Assembly (NCBI GenBank): GCA_007119305.1
Contig: SKPY01000485.1
Coordinates: 1 to 5,409 of the forward strand
Direction: 5' to 3'
Origin: Nitriliruptorales bacterium
GTDB taxonomy: Bacteria > Actinomycetota > Nitriliruptoria > Euzebyales > Egibacteraceae
DNA length: 5,409 bases
The position numbers were made by a program, and so were the translations under genes. Positions 1-5,409 of this stretch are shown here, one piece after another; position 1 is the stretch's first letter; the number at the start of each line of letters is the position of its first letter. Below the pieces are notes generated by a model. It was not told the DNA's origin. It saw only the letters and a program-made list of their open reading frames with translations, and ran no database searches.

Positions 1-2
1 AG

Positions 3-1793
3 CCGCCGACGCGGCCCACGACGCTGGCTGAGCTGCCGTTTGTCCGCCAGCCGGCAGTGCGCTGGTACAGCCCGGGGGTGCTGGGACCGGCCGCACTGCA
101 GGTGATGATGTCGTCGGCGTTTGGCAGCTTTCTCGACAAGCGTGAGCTGCAGACGGTCCTGGACCAGCACGCGTTCACCGATCTCAGCGGTCGCAACGAC
201 CTGTGGCTCGACTTCCTGGCCGACACCGGAGACGGCTTCGACGCGACCTGCACGGTGGCGTCGCTCATCGGACGAGCGGAGCTGGAGGTGGACGGGGTCG
301 ACGAGGCGTTGCCGCGGGCCGACGTCGTCGCCTTCGGCGGTGACCTCGTGTACCCCGACGCCACCGCCAGCAGCTACGAGCACCGCCTCGTGGGACCGTT
401 CACAGCGGCGTTGCCATGGACCCCGCCCGATCGACGACCGGCGATGTTCGCGATCCCCGGCAACCACGACTGGTACGACGGGCTCACGGCCTTCATGCGC
501 GTGTTCGGTCAGCAGAAGTCGATCGGGGGCTGGCAGACGTACCAGACGCGCAGCTACTTCGCGCTGCAGCTGCCTCACCGCTGGTGGCTGTGGGGCATCG
601 ACGTGGAGTTCGACGCCTACATCGACGAGCCTCAGCTGCGCTTCTTCGGCAGCCTCGAGGTGGAGGCAGGCGACCGGATCATCCTGTGCACCTCTGAGCC
701 CAGCTGGGTGGAGACCCCTGCGGATCCCCACGCCTACCGCAACCTGGCCTATGTCGAGCGCAAGCTGATCGCGCCCAGGGGTGCCCGCCTGGCGCTCACC
801 CTGTGCGGCCACCTGCACCACTACTCCCGCTACGAGGCGACCGCAGGCGACGGGCAGCTGATCATCGCCGGCGGCGGAGGAGCGTTCCTGTATCCGACGC
901 ACGGGCTGCCGTCGCAGGTTCCGGTACGCACCGATCCCGACGACGCCGAGACCGAGAGGGTCCATCGCCTCACCACCACGTACCCCTCGCGGGGCCGCTC
1001 CCGCCTGCTGGCGCTCGGCGCGCTCACCCTGCCGCTGCGCAACCCGTCGTTCATGCTGCTGCCGGCGGTGGTGTACCTGCTGTTGACCGCCCAGGTGCTC
1101 GGTGCGCTCAAGACGCGGGCAGAGGAGGCCACCGGCAGCGGGACGGCGCCGGGTACGGGCGAGCAGCTGGCGGACCTGCTGGCCGCGGCCACGCTGCGCG
1201 ACGTCTTCGCGCGGATGTTCTCCGAGCCAGTGGCGCTGGCCATCGTGGTACTGGTCCTCTTGGTTCTGGTGGCCTTCGCCCGACCACCGCGACAGCTGCG
1301 CCCGCGCGCGGTGCGGTGGGCCAAACGGGCGATGGGCGTCGTCCACACCGGCCTGCACAGCGCGGCGGCGGTCGTTGTGGTCTGGGCCACCCTCCGCGGC
1401 GCGTCCTTGGCGCCGCCGGGATGGGCGGCGACGGCGAGCGCCTACCTGCTTGGGTTCGCACTCGGTGGGCTGGTCGGCAGCCTGGCGTTCGCGGCCTATC
1501 TCGCCGCAGCGAACGGGCTCTGGGGCGCCGAGGGCAACCACGCGTTCTCCGCGCAGCAGTCGCCTGATCACAAGAACTTCGTGCGCCTGCACCTCCGCGC
1601 CGACGGGTCCCTGGACGTGTACGCCATCGGCATCGACCGGGCCTGCCGCAGGTGGCAGGCCGTCCCAGAGGGTGCTCACGACGATGCGTGGGTCAGCCCC
1701 GTCGGAGACGAGCCGGCGCCGCGCCTGATCGAGCGCCTCACGCTGCACGGCCGCGCCGCGCCGGCCCCGCCCGGCCACCCCCCACAACCGTGA
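3..1793 (+). CDS. Membrane-anchored calcineurin-like metallophosphoesterase, 5' end outside the window
   Basis: This is a metal-dependent phosphoesterase domain joined to a membrane region; the substrate cannot be told from sequence. Residues are numbered from the GTG at 57. The metal-site motifs are GGDLVY (94-99), GNHDWYDG (135-142) and GHLHH (251-255). The usual first DxH motif seems to be replaced by ADTGDGFDAT (55-64), a form I recall from actinobacterial relatives. A glycine-rich AGGGGAFLYPTHGLP segment (271-285) closes the catalytic domain. Four hydrophobic stretches follow at about 329-350, 390-408, 427-446 and 456-483, then a soluble tail of about 95 residues. The frame is open back to base 3, reads as protein-like sequence there, and the GTG at 57 has no Shine-Dalgarno sequence, so the true start is probably upstream of the window. 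The stop runs into the ribosome binding site of the next gene, which suggests co-expression. The family call is secure; the biological role is unknown. Confidence 0.88.
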   Translation, partial: PPTRPTTLAELPFVRQPAVRWYSPGVLGPAALQVMMSSAFGSFLDKRELQTVLDQHAFTDLSGRNDLWLDFLADTGDGFDATCTVASLIGRAELEVDGVDEALPRADVVAFGGDLVYPDATASSYEHRLVGPFTAALPWTPPDRRPAMFAIPGNHDWYDGLTAFMRVFGQQKSIGGWQTYQTRSYFALQLPHRWWLWGIDVEFDAYIDEPQLRFFGSLEVEAGDRIILCTSEPSWVETPADPHAYRNLAYVERKLIAPRGARLALTLCGHLHHYSRYEATAGDGQLIIAGGGGAFLYPTHGLPSQVPVRTDPDDAETERVHRLTTTYPSRGRSRLLALGALTLPLRNPSFMLLPAVVYLLLTAQVLGALKTRAEEATGSGTAPGTGEQLADLLAAATLRDVFARMFSEPVALAIVVLVLLVLVAFARPPRQLRPRAVRWAKRAMGVVHTGLHSAAAVVVVWATLRGASLAPPGWAATASAYLLGFALGGLVGSLAFAAYLAAANGLWGAEGNHAFSAQQSPDHKNFVRLHLRADGSLDVYAIGIDRACRRWQAVPEGAHDDAWVSPVGDEPAPRLIERLTLHGRAAPAPPGHPPQP

Positions 1794-1799
1794 AGAAGG
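1793..1799 (+). promoter_or_regulatory. Ribosome binding site for the lactone-oxidase-type gene
   Basis: AAGAAGG lies 5 nt before the ATG at 1805 and overlaps the last base of the phosphoesterase stop codon (1791-1793). It favours the ATG at 1805 over the in-frame GTG at 1790, which would overlap the stop as GTGA but has only C-rich sequence before it. Either choice keeps the two genes translationally close. Confidence 0.55.
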
Positions 1800-1804
1800 C
1801 CCCG

Positions 1805-3319
1805 ATGCGCCGACGGCTCCGCGACCTCACCCGCATCCCCAAGACGTGGGCGATCAACACCGCCAACAGCACGGTGTTCGTGCTCAGCGGCGGCCGGAGG
1901 GTCCTGCACGAGGGCCGCTACCGACGGGGTCGGTGGAGCGACTGGAATCGTGCGTTCTCCTGCCGCCCACGCCGCTACGCCGAGCCCAGCAGCGAAGAGG
2001 AGCTCTGCCGGCTCCTCGCACAGGCCGACAAGGTCCGCGTGGTGGGAGCGGGCCACAGCTTCAACCGCGCCCCTCTCAGCGATGGGCTGCTGCTGTCGCT
2101 CGACCGCATCAACCAGGTCGCAGTGCGAGACGACCCTGCGCAGCCAGGCTGGAAGATCGCTGCGGTCGGGGCCGGAATCCGCCTGCGCGACCTCAACCGG
2201 GTGCTCGTCCGACACGGCGCGGCCCTCCCGGTGGCCGGCTCGACCAACCCGCAGAGCATCGGCGGGCTGATCGCCACCGACCTGCACGGCACGGGCCGCG
2301 ACCATGGCTTCCTCTCCGAAGTGGTCTTGTCGCTGCGCCTCGTCGACGCCCACGGCCGGGTGACCACCGTCCGCCCCGGCGACGACGTCTTCCACGCCGC
2401 CATCGGCGGCGCCGGCACCTGCGGGGTCGTCATCGGCGCCGAGCTGCGCTGCTGCCCCGCCTACAACCTGTCCAAGGCGGTCAAGGTCGTGCCCCGCCGC
2501 TGGGCCGAGGCCAACCTCGACGCCCTGCTCGAGGAGAACACCCACCTGAGCTTCTACTACTTCGGCGGGCTCGGTCGCTCCCGGCCGCAAGAACGGCACG
2601 TGGCGCCGGTGCGCATGAACAAGTGGAACCGCACGATCGACCCACCGGACCGCGGTCGCCAGCTCATCAAGGTCCTTGACGAGCTGTTCGACATGATCTT
2701 CTCCGGGCACCTCATGGGCCTGGCCCGCGTCTTGCACGCCACCGACTGGCTCGCGCGCATGACCATGGGCCTGTACGCCTTGACGGTCAACCACCGGGCC
2801 GTGGTCTACCCCGCCGAGGAGGGCTTCGCGCGCCTGCTGTACTTTCGCCATGACGAGATCGAGTACGGCATCGCCCGCGAGCACCTGCAGGCGTGCCTCG
2901 AGGACGTCCACGCCCTGCTGCGCGCGCGCCGCTACCCGACCATCATCGAAGTGCGCTTCACCCCCAACGCCTCGCAGGCGCTCCTGGGCCCAGGGGTCGG
3001 CAGGCCGACCGCGTACGTTCAGCTCGCCCCCAGCCTGTCCCGCGCGACCGATCCCATCTTCCGGGAGTTCGAAGCCATCATGCTGCGCTACGGCGGCCAA
3101 CCGCACCTGGGCAAGAAGACCTATCTCGAGCGCGAGCACATGGACGCGACCTACGGCGTGGAGACCATGGAGCGCTTCCGCGCGGCCCGCCACGCGCAGG
3201 ACCCGTCCGGGAAGTTCCTGAACGAGTTCACCCAGCGCGTGTTGGGTGGCGTCGTCGACGGCCGACCGGCCCCGGACGCCCGGATTGGCGGGGCCACGGG
3301 CCATCGACAGGGACCGTAG
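1805..3319 (+). CDS. FAD-linked oxidase of the D-arabinono-1,4-lactone oxidase (ALO) / L-gulonolactone oxidase family
   Basis: This 504-residue flavoprotein probably oxidises a sugar lactone or polyol with oxygen or another acceptor; relatives include L-gulonolactone, D-arabinonolactone and alditol oxidases. The N-terminal FAD-binding (PCMH/FAD_binding_4) domain covers about 50-225. It holds VVGAGHSF (79-86), whose His84 sits where the family attaches FAD covalently, and GSTNPQSIGGLIATDLHGTG (145-164), the second FAD-contacting region. The ALO-type C-terminal domain covers about 230-480 and ends with PHLGKK (433-438), matching the family's HWxK region but with Leu for Trp, and DPSGKFLNEF (466-475). 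The length fits the family. The first 20 residues are basic and show no clear signal peptide. The ATG at 1805 was chosen for its ribosome binding site; an in-frame ATG at 1652 lies deep inside the upstream gene and is unlikely. Substrate assignment is not possible from sequence; the pairing with a phosphoesterase suggests sugar or polyol metabolism only weakly. Confidence 0.85.
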   Translation: MRRRLRDLTRIPKTWAINTANSTVFVLSGGRRVLHEGRYRRGRWSDWNRAFSCRPRRYAEPSSEEELCRLLAQADKVRVVGAGHSFNRAPLSDGLLLSLDRINQVAVRDDPAQPGWKIAAVGAGIRLRDLNRVLVRHGAALPVAGSTNPQSIGGLIATDLHGTGRDHGFLSEVVLSLRLVDAHGRVTTVRPGDDVFHAAIGGAGTCGVVIGAELRCCPAYNLSKAVKVVPRRWAEANLDALLEENTHLSFYYFGGLGRSRPQERHVAPVRMNKWNRTIDPPDRGRQLIKVLDELFDMIFSGHLMGLARVLHATDWLARMTMGLYALTVNHRAVVYPAEEGFARLLYFRHDEIEYGIAREHLQACLEDVHALLRARRYPTIIEVRFTPNASQALLGPGVGRPTAYVQLAPSLSRATDPIFREFEAIMLRYGGQPHLGKKTYLEREHMDATYGVETMERFRAARHAQDPSGKFLNEFTQRVLGGVVDGRPAPDARIGGATGHRQGP

Positions 3320-3355
3320 CGGCGTGGCAGGATCCCGGTTCGCTTCTTCGGCTGC

Positions 3356-3362
3356 GGGAGGA
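3356..3362 (+). promoter_or_regulatory. Probable ribosome binding site for the hotdog-fold gene
   Basis: GGGAGGA lies 12 nt before the GTG at 3375. The spacing is longer than ideal. A GTG at 3365 is nearer but opens a different frame without family features. The conserved hotdog N-terminus (FNGPPESGHGGY) starts only nine residues after the GTG at 3375, so this start is preferred. Confidence 0.45.
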
Positions 3363-3374
3363 CGGTGACACTCG

Positions 3375-4115
3375 GTGGGGTCCTTGACGGTCCCGCGACG
3401 CTTCAACGGACCGCCCGAGTCGGGTCACGGCGGCTACTGCTGCGGGGTGATCGCCGGCCTGCTCGCCCGGCCTGCCAGCGTCGAGCTCCGGGCACCGCCG
3501 CCGCTGGAGGTGCCCATGGCCGTCGTCGAGAGCGGCGAGGGGCTCGAGGTGCGCGACGGGGAGACGCTCGTCGCCCGCGCCTGGCCCGCGCCACAGCCGA
3601 CCGTGGCGCCGCCCGGCACGGTCCCGCCCGCCAGCGCGGCACAGGCCGTGGAGGGCTATCAGGGCTTCATCGAGCATCCGTTCCCCACCTGCTTCGTCTG
3701 CGGTCCGCAGCGCCCTGCGGGTGACGGCCTGCGGATCTTCCCTGGCCCTGTGGACGGCGCCGGCATGGTCGCCGCCCCCTGGCGGCCGGCGCCGTGGCTG
3801 GCGGGCGACGACGGCGCCGTCGCCCCCGCGATCGTGTGGTCGGTGCTCGACTGTCCGGCGCTGTTCGGCTTCAACGCGTGGGCGCTGCGAACCGGCCGCA
3901 GCGCCGGGGTTGCCGTGCTCGCCCGCATGCGGATCCGTCAGGACGCACCGGTGCCGGTCGGCGAGGAGCTCGTGGTGCTCGGCTGGGGGGTGGACGCCGA
4001 CGGGCGCAAGCTGCAGGCGGGATCCGCGATCCAGGCGGCCGACGGGGCGATCCTCGCCGCCGCCGACACCCTGTGGATCCGGCTCAAGGACCAACCCCAA
4101 GCCCGCGCGCGATGA
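3375..4115 (+). CDS. Double-hotdog thioesterase-like protein
   Basis: This 246-residue protein resembles acyl-CoA thioesterase relatives with two hotdog folds, a group mostly annotated as hypothetical in actinobacteria. The first half opens with FNGPPESGHGGY (10-21) and continues with VELRAPPPLEVPMAV (36-50), the usual pattern of a hotdog central helix followed by substrate-channel strands. The homologues I recall read SGNGGY where this one has SGHGGY. A proline/alanine linker (71-95) leads to HPFPTCFVCGPQR (101-113), with a CxxC pair at 106 and 109, then GDGLRIFPG (117-125). The second half has VWSVLDCPALFGF (154-166), where Asp159 is a possible catalytic residue, and ends in ordinary hotdog strands. 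There is no signal peptide or membrane segment, so it is probably cytoplasmic. It starts 55 bp after the oxidase stop on the same strand, so read-through from that unit is possible. The fold call is moderately sure; an acyl-CoA substrate is inference. Confidence 0.68.
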   Translation: MGSLTVPRRFNGPPESGHGGYCCGVIAGLLARPASVELRAPPPLEVPMAVVESGEGLEVRDGETLVARAWPAPQPTVAPPGTVPPASAAQAVEGYQGFIEHPFPTCFVCGPQRPAGDGLRIFPGPVDGAGMVAAPWRPAPWLAGDDGAVAPAIVWSVLDCPALFGFNAWALRTGRSAGVAVLARMRIRQDAPVPVGEELVVLGWGVDADGRKLQAGSAIQAADGAILAAADTLWIRLKDQPQARAR

Positions 4116-4125
4116 CCCCGGCACA

Positions 4126-4149
4126 GGTGCGGCACTCCGAGCTCGCACC
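4126..4149 (+). terminator. Short hairpin after the hotdog-fold gene
   Basis: GGTGCG (4126-4131) pairs perfectly with CGCACC (4144-4149) across a 12-nt loop that contains the palindrome GAGCTC. It begins 10 nt after the stop codon at 4113-4115. No T-run follows, so if it ends transcription it would be a GC-rich terminator without U-tract or need Rho. A chance stem is also possible at this GC content. Confidence 0.3.
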
Positions 4150-4158
4150 ACCGGCCAG

Positions 4159-4233
4159 CGCTCGCACGCACGCTGAGCATGCGACGCGGGCGCCGCGAGC
4201 TCCCACGGCCGGCGGCAGCGTTGCGTGCGAGCG
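4159..4233. repeat. 17-bp inverted repeat with one bulged base, 40-nt loop
   Basis: The left arm CGCTCGCACGCACGCTG (4159-4175) is the reverse complement of the right arm CAGCGTTGCGTGCGAGCG (4216-4233) except for one extra T in the right arm. The 40-nt loop holds its own perfect stem, CGCGG (4185-4189) with CCGCG (4193-4197). The octamer GCTCGCAC at the left arm is also present as a direct copy at 4141-4148 and inverted at 4225-4232. In RNA this would be a strong structure between the hotdog gene and the ABM gene; in DNA it could be an operator. Its end is 66 bp before the ABM start. No function is proven. Confidence 0.6.
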
Positions 4234-4283
4234 GCACCATCGGTCCCGCCCCCGGTGGGAAGGCTGTCGGACATCGAGCGCAC

Positions 4284-4290
4284 AGGAGGT
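4284..4290 (+). promoter_or_regulatory. Perfect Shine-Dalgarno sequence of the ABM gene
   Basis: AGGAGGT lies 9 nt before the GTG at 4300 and 12 nt before the ATG at 4303. It rules out the upstream in-frame ATG at 4225, which sits inside the right arm of the inverted repeat and has no such site. The spacing slightly favours GTG over ATG. Confidence 0.75.
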
Positions 4291-4299
4291 GGCTGGACC

Positions 4300-4596
4300 G
4301 TGATGACCATCTCTGTGGTGACCCTCAAGGAAGGCAGCGAGCCGGAGTGGGACCGGGCCATGCAGGAGCGCCTGGAGGCTGCCGAGAGCCAGCCGGGCTG
4401 GGTGGCCGGCCAGCTGCTCATGCCCGCCGATCGGCTCGACCAGCGCGCCATCGTCGGTACCTGGCAGACGCGGGCTGACTGGGAGGCGTGGCACAACGAT
4501 CCTGCCTTCACCGCGACGCGCGAACGCCTGGAGGGACTGCAAGCCGGACCGTCAGAGGTGCGCTGGTACGAGGTCCTCACCAAGCGCCAACCCTGA
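4300..4596 (+). CDS. Small antibiotic-biosynthesis-monooxygenase (ABM) domain protein
   Basis: This 98-residue protein (97 if the ATG at 4303 is used) is a single ABM domain, a ferredoxin-like alpha/beta fold that usually works as a dimer. Family members include cofactor-free monooxygenases, haem-degrading enzymes and many proteins of unknown role. Visible features are an opening strand TISVVTLKEGSEPEW (3-17), an amphipathic helix (15-30), a PGWVAGQLLM strand (32-41) and the typical GTWQTRADWEAWHNDPAF segment (53-70), ending in a final strand RWYEVLTK (88-95). The length matches single-domain members. I see no haem-ligand signature clear enough to assign it to the IsdG group. It has its own strong ribosome binding site and a structured leader, so it is probably regulated separately from the hotdog gene. 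It faces the minus-strand genes tail to tail. Substrate and role are unknown. Confidence 0.8.
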   Translation: MMTISVVTLKEGSEPEWDRAMQERLEAAESQPGWVAGQLLMPADRLDQRAIVGTWQTRADWEAWHNDPAFTATRERLEGLQAGPSEVRWYEVLTKRQP

Positions 4597-4619
4597 CGCG
4601 GCGGGTCCCCCGGTCCGCG
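4597..4619. terminator. Weak hairpin in the convergent spacer
   Basis: CGCGG (4597-4601) can pair with CCGCG (4615-4619) directly after the ABM stop. The loop is 13 nt and no T-run follows. The 115-bp spacer to 4711 between the convergent genes also holds the perfect palindrome GGCCC-GT-GGGCC (4642-4653), whose loop is too tight for a good RNA hairpin. A terminator is expected here from the gene arrangement, but the sequence support is weak. Confidence 0.25.
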
Positions 4620-4711
4620 GGAGGCCACGACTGCCCGGCAAGGCCCGTGGGCCGCTCGCCACCGCCGCGCGGCACTGTGCCTGCCGCAGGTTCAGGCGGG
4701 ACGTCTGCCGC

Positions 4712-5044
4712 TCACGCGGCGCCCGCGCGGTGGTCGTGCCCCAGCGCAGCCGAAAGGGTGTCGAGCCGGGCGAGCAGCTCCGCACCGTCCAGGGCGGTGC
4801 CGACAGGCTCCCGCGGCTCGAGGTGGCGGGCGCGGCGGGCCAGCTCCGCCCGGAACGGCTCGAGCAGCAGCTCGCCGGCTGCGAACAACCCGCCGCACCA
4901 CGAGACGGCACCGGCCCCGTCCGAGTCGGCCTGCCTGGCCGCGGCGGCGGCCGTCTGCGGCGAGGTGGTGGCCCGCCTCCACCCACAGTCGGGCGGCCAC
5001 CGGAACGCCGTCCCGCGCGCAGCAGCCGCCACCTCCTTCGTCAT
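4712..5044 (-). pseudogene. Remnant of a BadF/BadG-type N-acetylglucosamine kinase (C-terminal part, frameshifted)
   Basis: The open frame has 110 codons and a strong start, but its content fits the end of an ASKHA-fold kinase of about 300 residues. Residues 47-67 (VSWCGGLFAAGELLLEPF and on) and the final LDGAELLARL match my memory of the end of BadF/BadG/BcrA/BcrD-type GlcNAc kinases. The expected segment before it, of the type DGVPVAARLWVEAGHHLAA, is present but in another frame at 5018-4956. Frame changes are needed at a CG repeat (5015-5020) and near base 4955. With both corrected, the reading runs from MTKEVAA into that segment and then into TAAAAARQAD without interruption. The nucleotide-binding N-terminal two thirds are absent. 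Seen: the frames and the start. Known: the family pattern, from memory. Inferred: an internal deletion plus two compensating indels. It could still be translated as a short protein, or the indels could be sequencing errors. Confidence 0.58.
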
Positions 5045-5409
5045 GTCTGTACCTCCTCGACTGTTGCTGCCTCAGCGGCTGGCTGAGGCTCGTCACTGCC
5101 GTGAACCGGTGGGACGGGGCGGTCGCCGGTGCGTGCCGGGCGGGTGCGCGACGGCAGCAGCTCGACCTCGAACTGGTAGCGGTCGCCCCGGTAGATGGAG
5201 CGCACGAACTCGATGACGCGTCCGGTCACGAGACGGCTCGTCCGCTCGAACAGGAACGCCGGCGAGTGCACGGGCACCCCGAGCAGCTCTGCTTCCTCCT
5301 CGTTGGTGACGGTGGGCTCGATGGTCTGCCGCCCGGACGCGATGACCAGGTCGTAGCGGGTCTGGAGCAGCTCGTAGAACGAGGTGTCGTCCAGGTCGTC
5401 GGCGGTCAG
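5041..5409 (-). CDS. GntR-family (HutC subfamily) transcriptional regulator, C-terminal UTRA domain, 5' end outside the window
   Basis: The window holds the last 122 residues of a one-component repressor whose DNA-binding winged helix lies beyond the right edge. The visible part is the effector-binding UTRA domain, which in this subfamily often senses sugar phosphates, amino acids or related metabolites. Its marks are SFYELLQTRYDL (10-21), the RQTIEPTVTNEEEAELLGVP stretch (27-46), SPAFLFERTSRL (49-60) and the very typical EFVRSIYRGDRYQFEVEL (67-84). After the domain a loose, Pro/Ala/Glu-rich tail of about 38 residues reaches the stop. The stop overlaps the start of the kinase remnant as ATGA, so the two formed one operon. 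If that gene was a GlcNAc-type kinase, an amino-sugar phosphate is a reasonable guess for the effector, but this is inference. The family call is very secure from the VRSIYRGDRY signature. Confidence 0.9.
   Translation of the reverse strand: MTADDLDDTSFYELLQTRYDLVIASGRQTIEPTVTNEEEAELLGVPVHSPAFLFERTSRLVTGRVIEFVRSIYRGDRYQFEVELLPSRTRPARTGDRPVPPVHGSDEPQPAAEAATVEEVQT
5051..5058 (-). promoter_or_regulatory. Perfect Shine-Dalgarno sequence before the kinase remnant
   Basis: On the minus strand GAGGAGGT lies 6 nt before the ATG at 5044-5042, inside the last codons of the regulator gene. The start overlaps the regulator stop as ATGA (5044-5041), the usual layout for coupled translation. Such a good site in front of a broken frame suggests that a functional gene once started here. 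Confidence 0.75.

Noticed and set aside
1652..1804. Upstream extension of the oxidase to the in-frame ATG at 1652
   Set aside because: It would overlap the phosphoesterase gene by more than 140 bases, the extra residues are Arg/Pro/Ala-rich out-of-frame sequence, and a better ribosome binding site precedes 1805.
1676..3406. A 576-codon open frame on the minus strand opposite the oxidase
   Set aside because: It is antisense to a gene with clear FAD-binding motifs, has a Val/Gly/Ala/Arg/Asp-rich composition typical of antisense frames in GC-rich DNA, and shows no domain motif.
4225..4299. Longer ABM protein starting at the ATG at 4225
   Set aside because: The ATG lies inside the inverted repeat and lacks a ribosome binding site, while a perfect one precedes 4300-4303 and the domain begins there.
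3228..4628. A 466-codon open frame on the minus strand opposite the hotdog and ABM genes
   Set aside because: It covers two plus-strand genes with family motifs and a spacer with an inverted repeat, and its sequence is Arg/Pro/Gly-rich without recognisable structure.
4642..4653. Palindrome GGCCC-GT-GGGCC as an operator or terminator
   Set aside because: A two-base loop cannot form a good hairpin, there is no T-run, and short GC palindromes are frequent in sequence of this composition.
4692..5096. A 134-codon minus-strand frame overlapping the kinase remnant
   Set aside because: Only a short part (5018-4956) looks like kinase sequence; the ends are low-complexity Arg/Gly-rich and no ribosome binding site precedes its start. 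It is better explained as the displaced segment of the remnant.
4488..5216. A 242-codon plus-strand frame across the convergent spacer and the minus-strand genes
   Set aside because: It is antisense to the UTRA domain and the kinase remnant and is Ser/Arg/Pro/Ala-rich with no motif.

Overview
The window is very GC-rich, with strong G/C bias at third codon positions, GTG as well as ATG starts and tightly packed genes. Together with the protein types (a membrane calcineurin-like phosphoesterase, an aldonolactone-oxidase-type flavoprotein, a double-hotdog protein, an ABM monooxygenase and a HutC-type GntR regulator), this suggests a chromosomal segment of a high-GC actinobacterium. The sequence alone does not fix the class or genus. 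There is no rRNA, tRNA, CRISPR array, transposase or phage gene.

Left part, plus strand (1-3319). A metallophosphoesterase gene enters from beyond the left edge. It joins an N-terminal phosphoesterase domain to a four-helix membrane region and a short soluble tail. It is followed almost without a gap by an FAD-linked oxidase of the D-arabinono-1,4-lactone oxidase / L-gulonolactone oxidase family. The stop of the first gene lies in the ribosome binding site of the second, so the two are probably one transcription unit.

Middle part, plus strand (3375-4596). A 246-residue protein that looks like a double-hotdog acyl-CoA thioesterase relative is followed by a 184-bp spacer and a small antibiotic-biosynthesis-monooxygenase (ABM) domain protein with a perfect Shine-Dalgarno sequence. 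The spacer holds a short hairpin just after the thioesterase stop and a long 17-bp inverted repeat with one bulged base. These are the most structured non-coding bases in the window.

Right part, minus strand (4712-5409). The C-terminal (UTRA) half of a GntR/HutC regulator enters from the right edge. Its stop overlaps by ATGA the start of a 110-codon reading frame with a strong ribosome binding site. That frame reads as the C-terminal end of a BadF/BadG-type N-acetylglucosamine kinase, but most of the kinase is missing and a middle segment is in another frame. The best explanation is a decayed kinase gene in a regulator-kinase operon, reduced by internal deletion and then two compensating frame changes.

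I see no convincing new defence or mobile system. The points most worth a second look are the kinase remnant, the inverted repeat at 4159-4233 and the pairing of a membrane phosphoesterase with a lactone-oxidase-type flavoenzyme.
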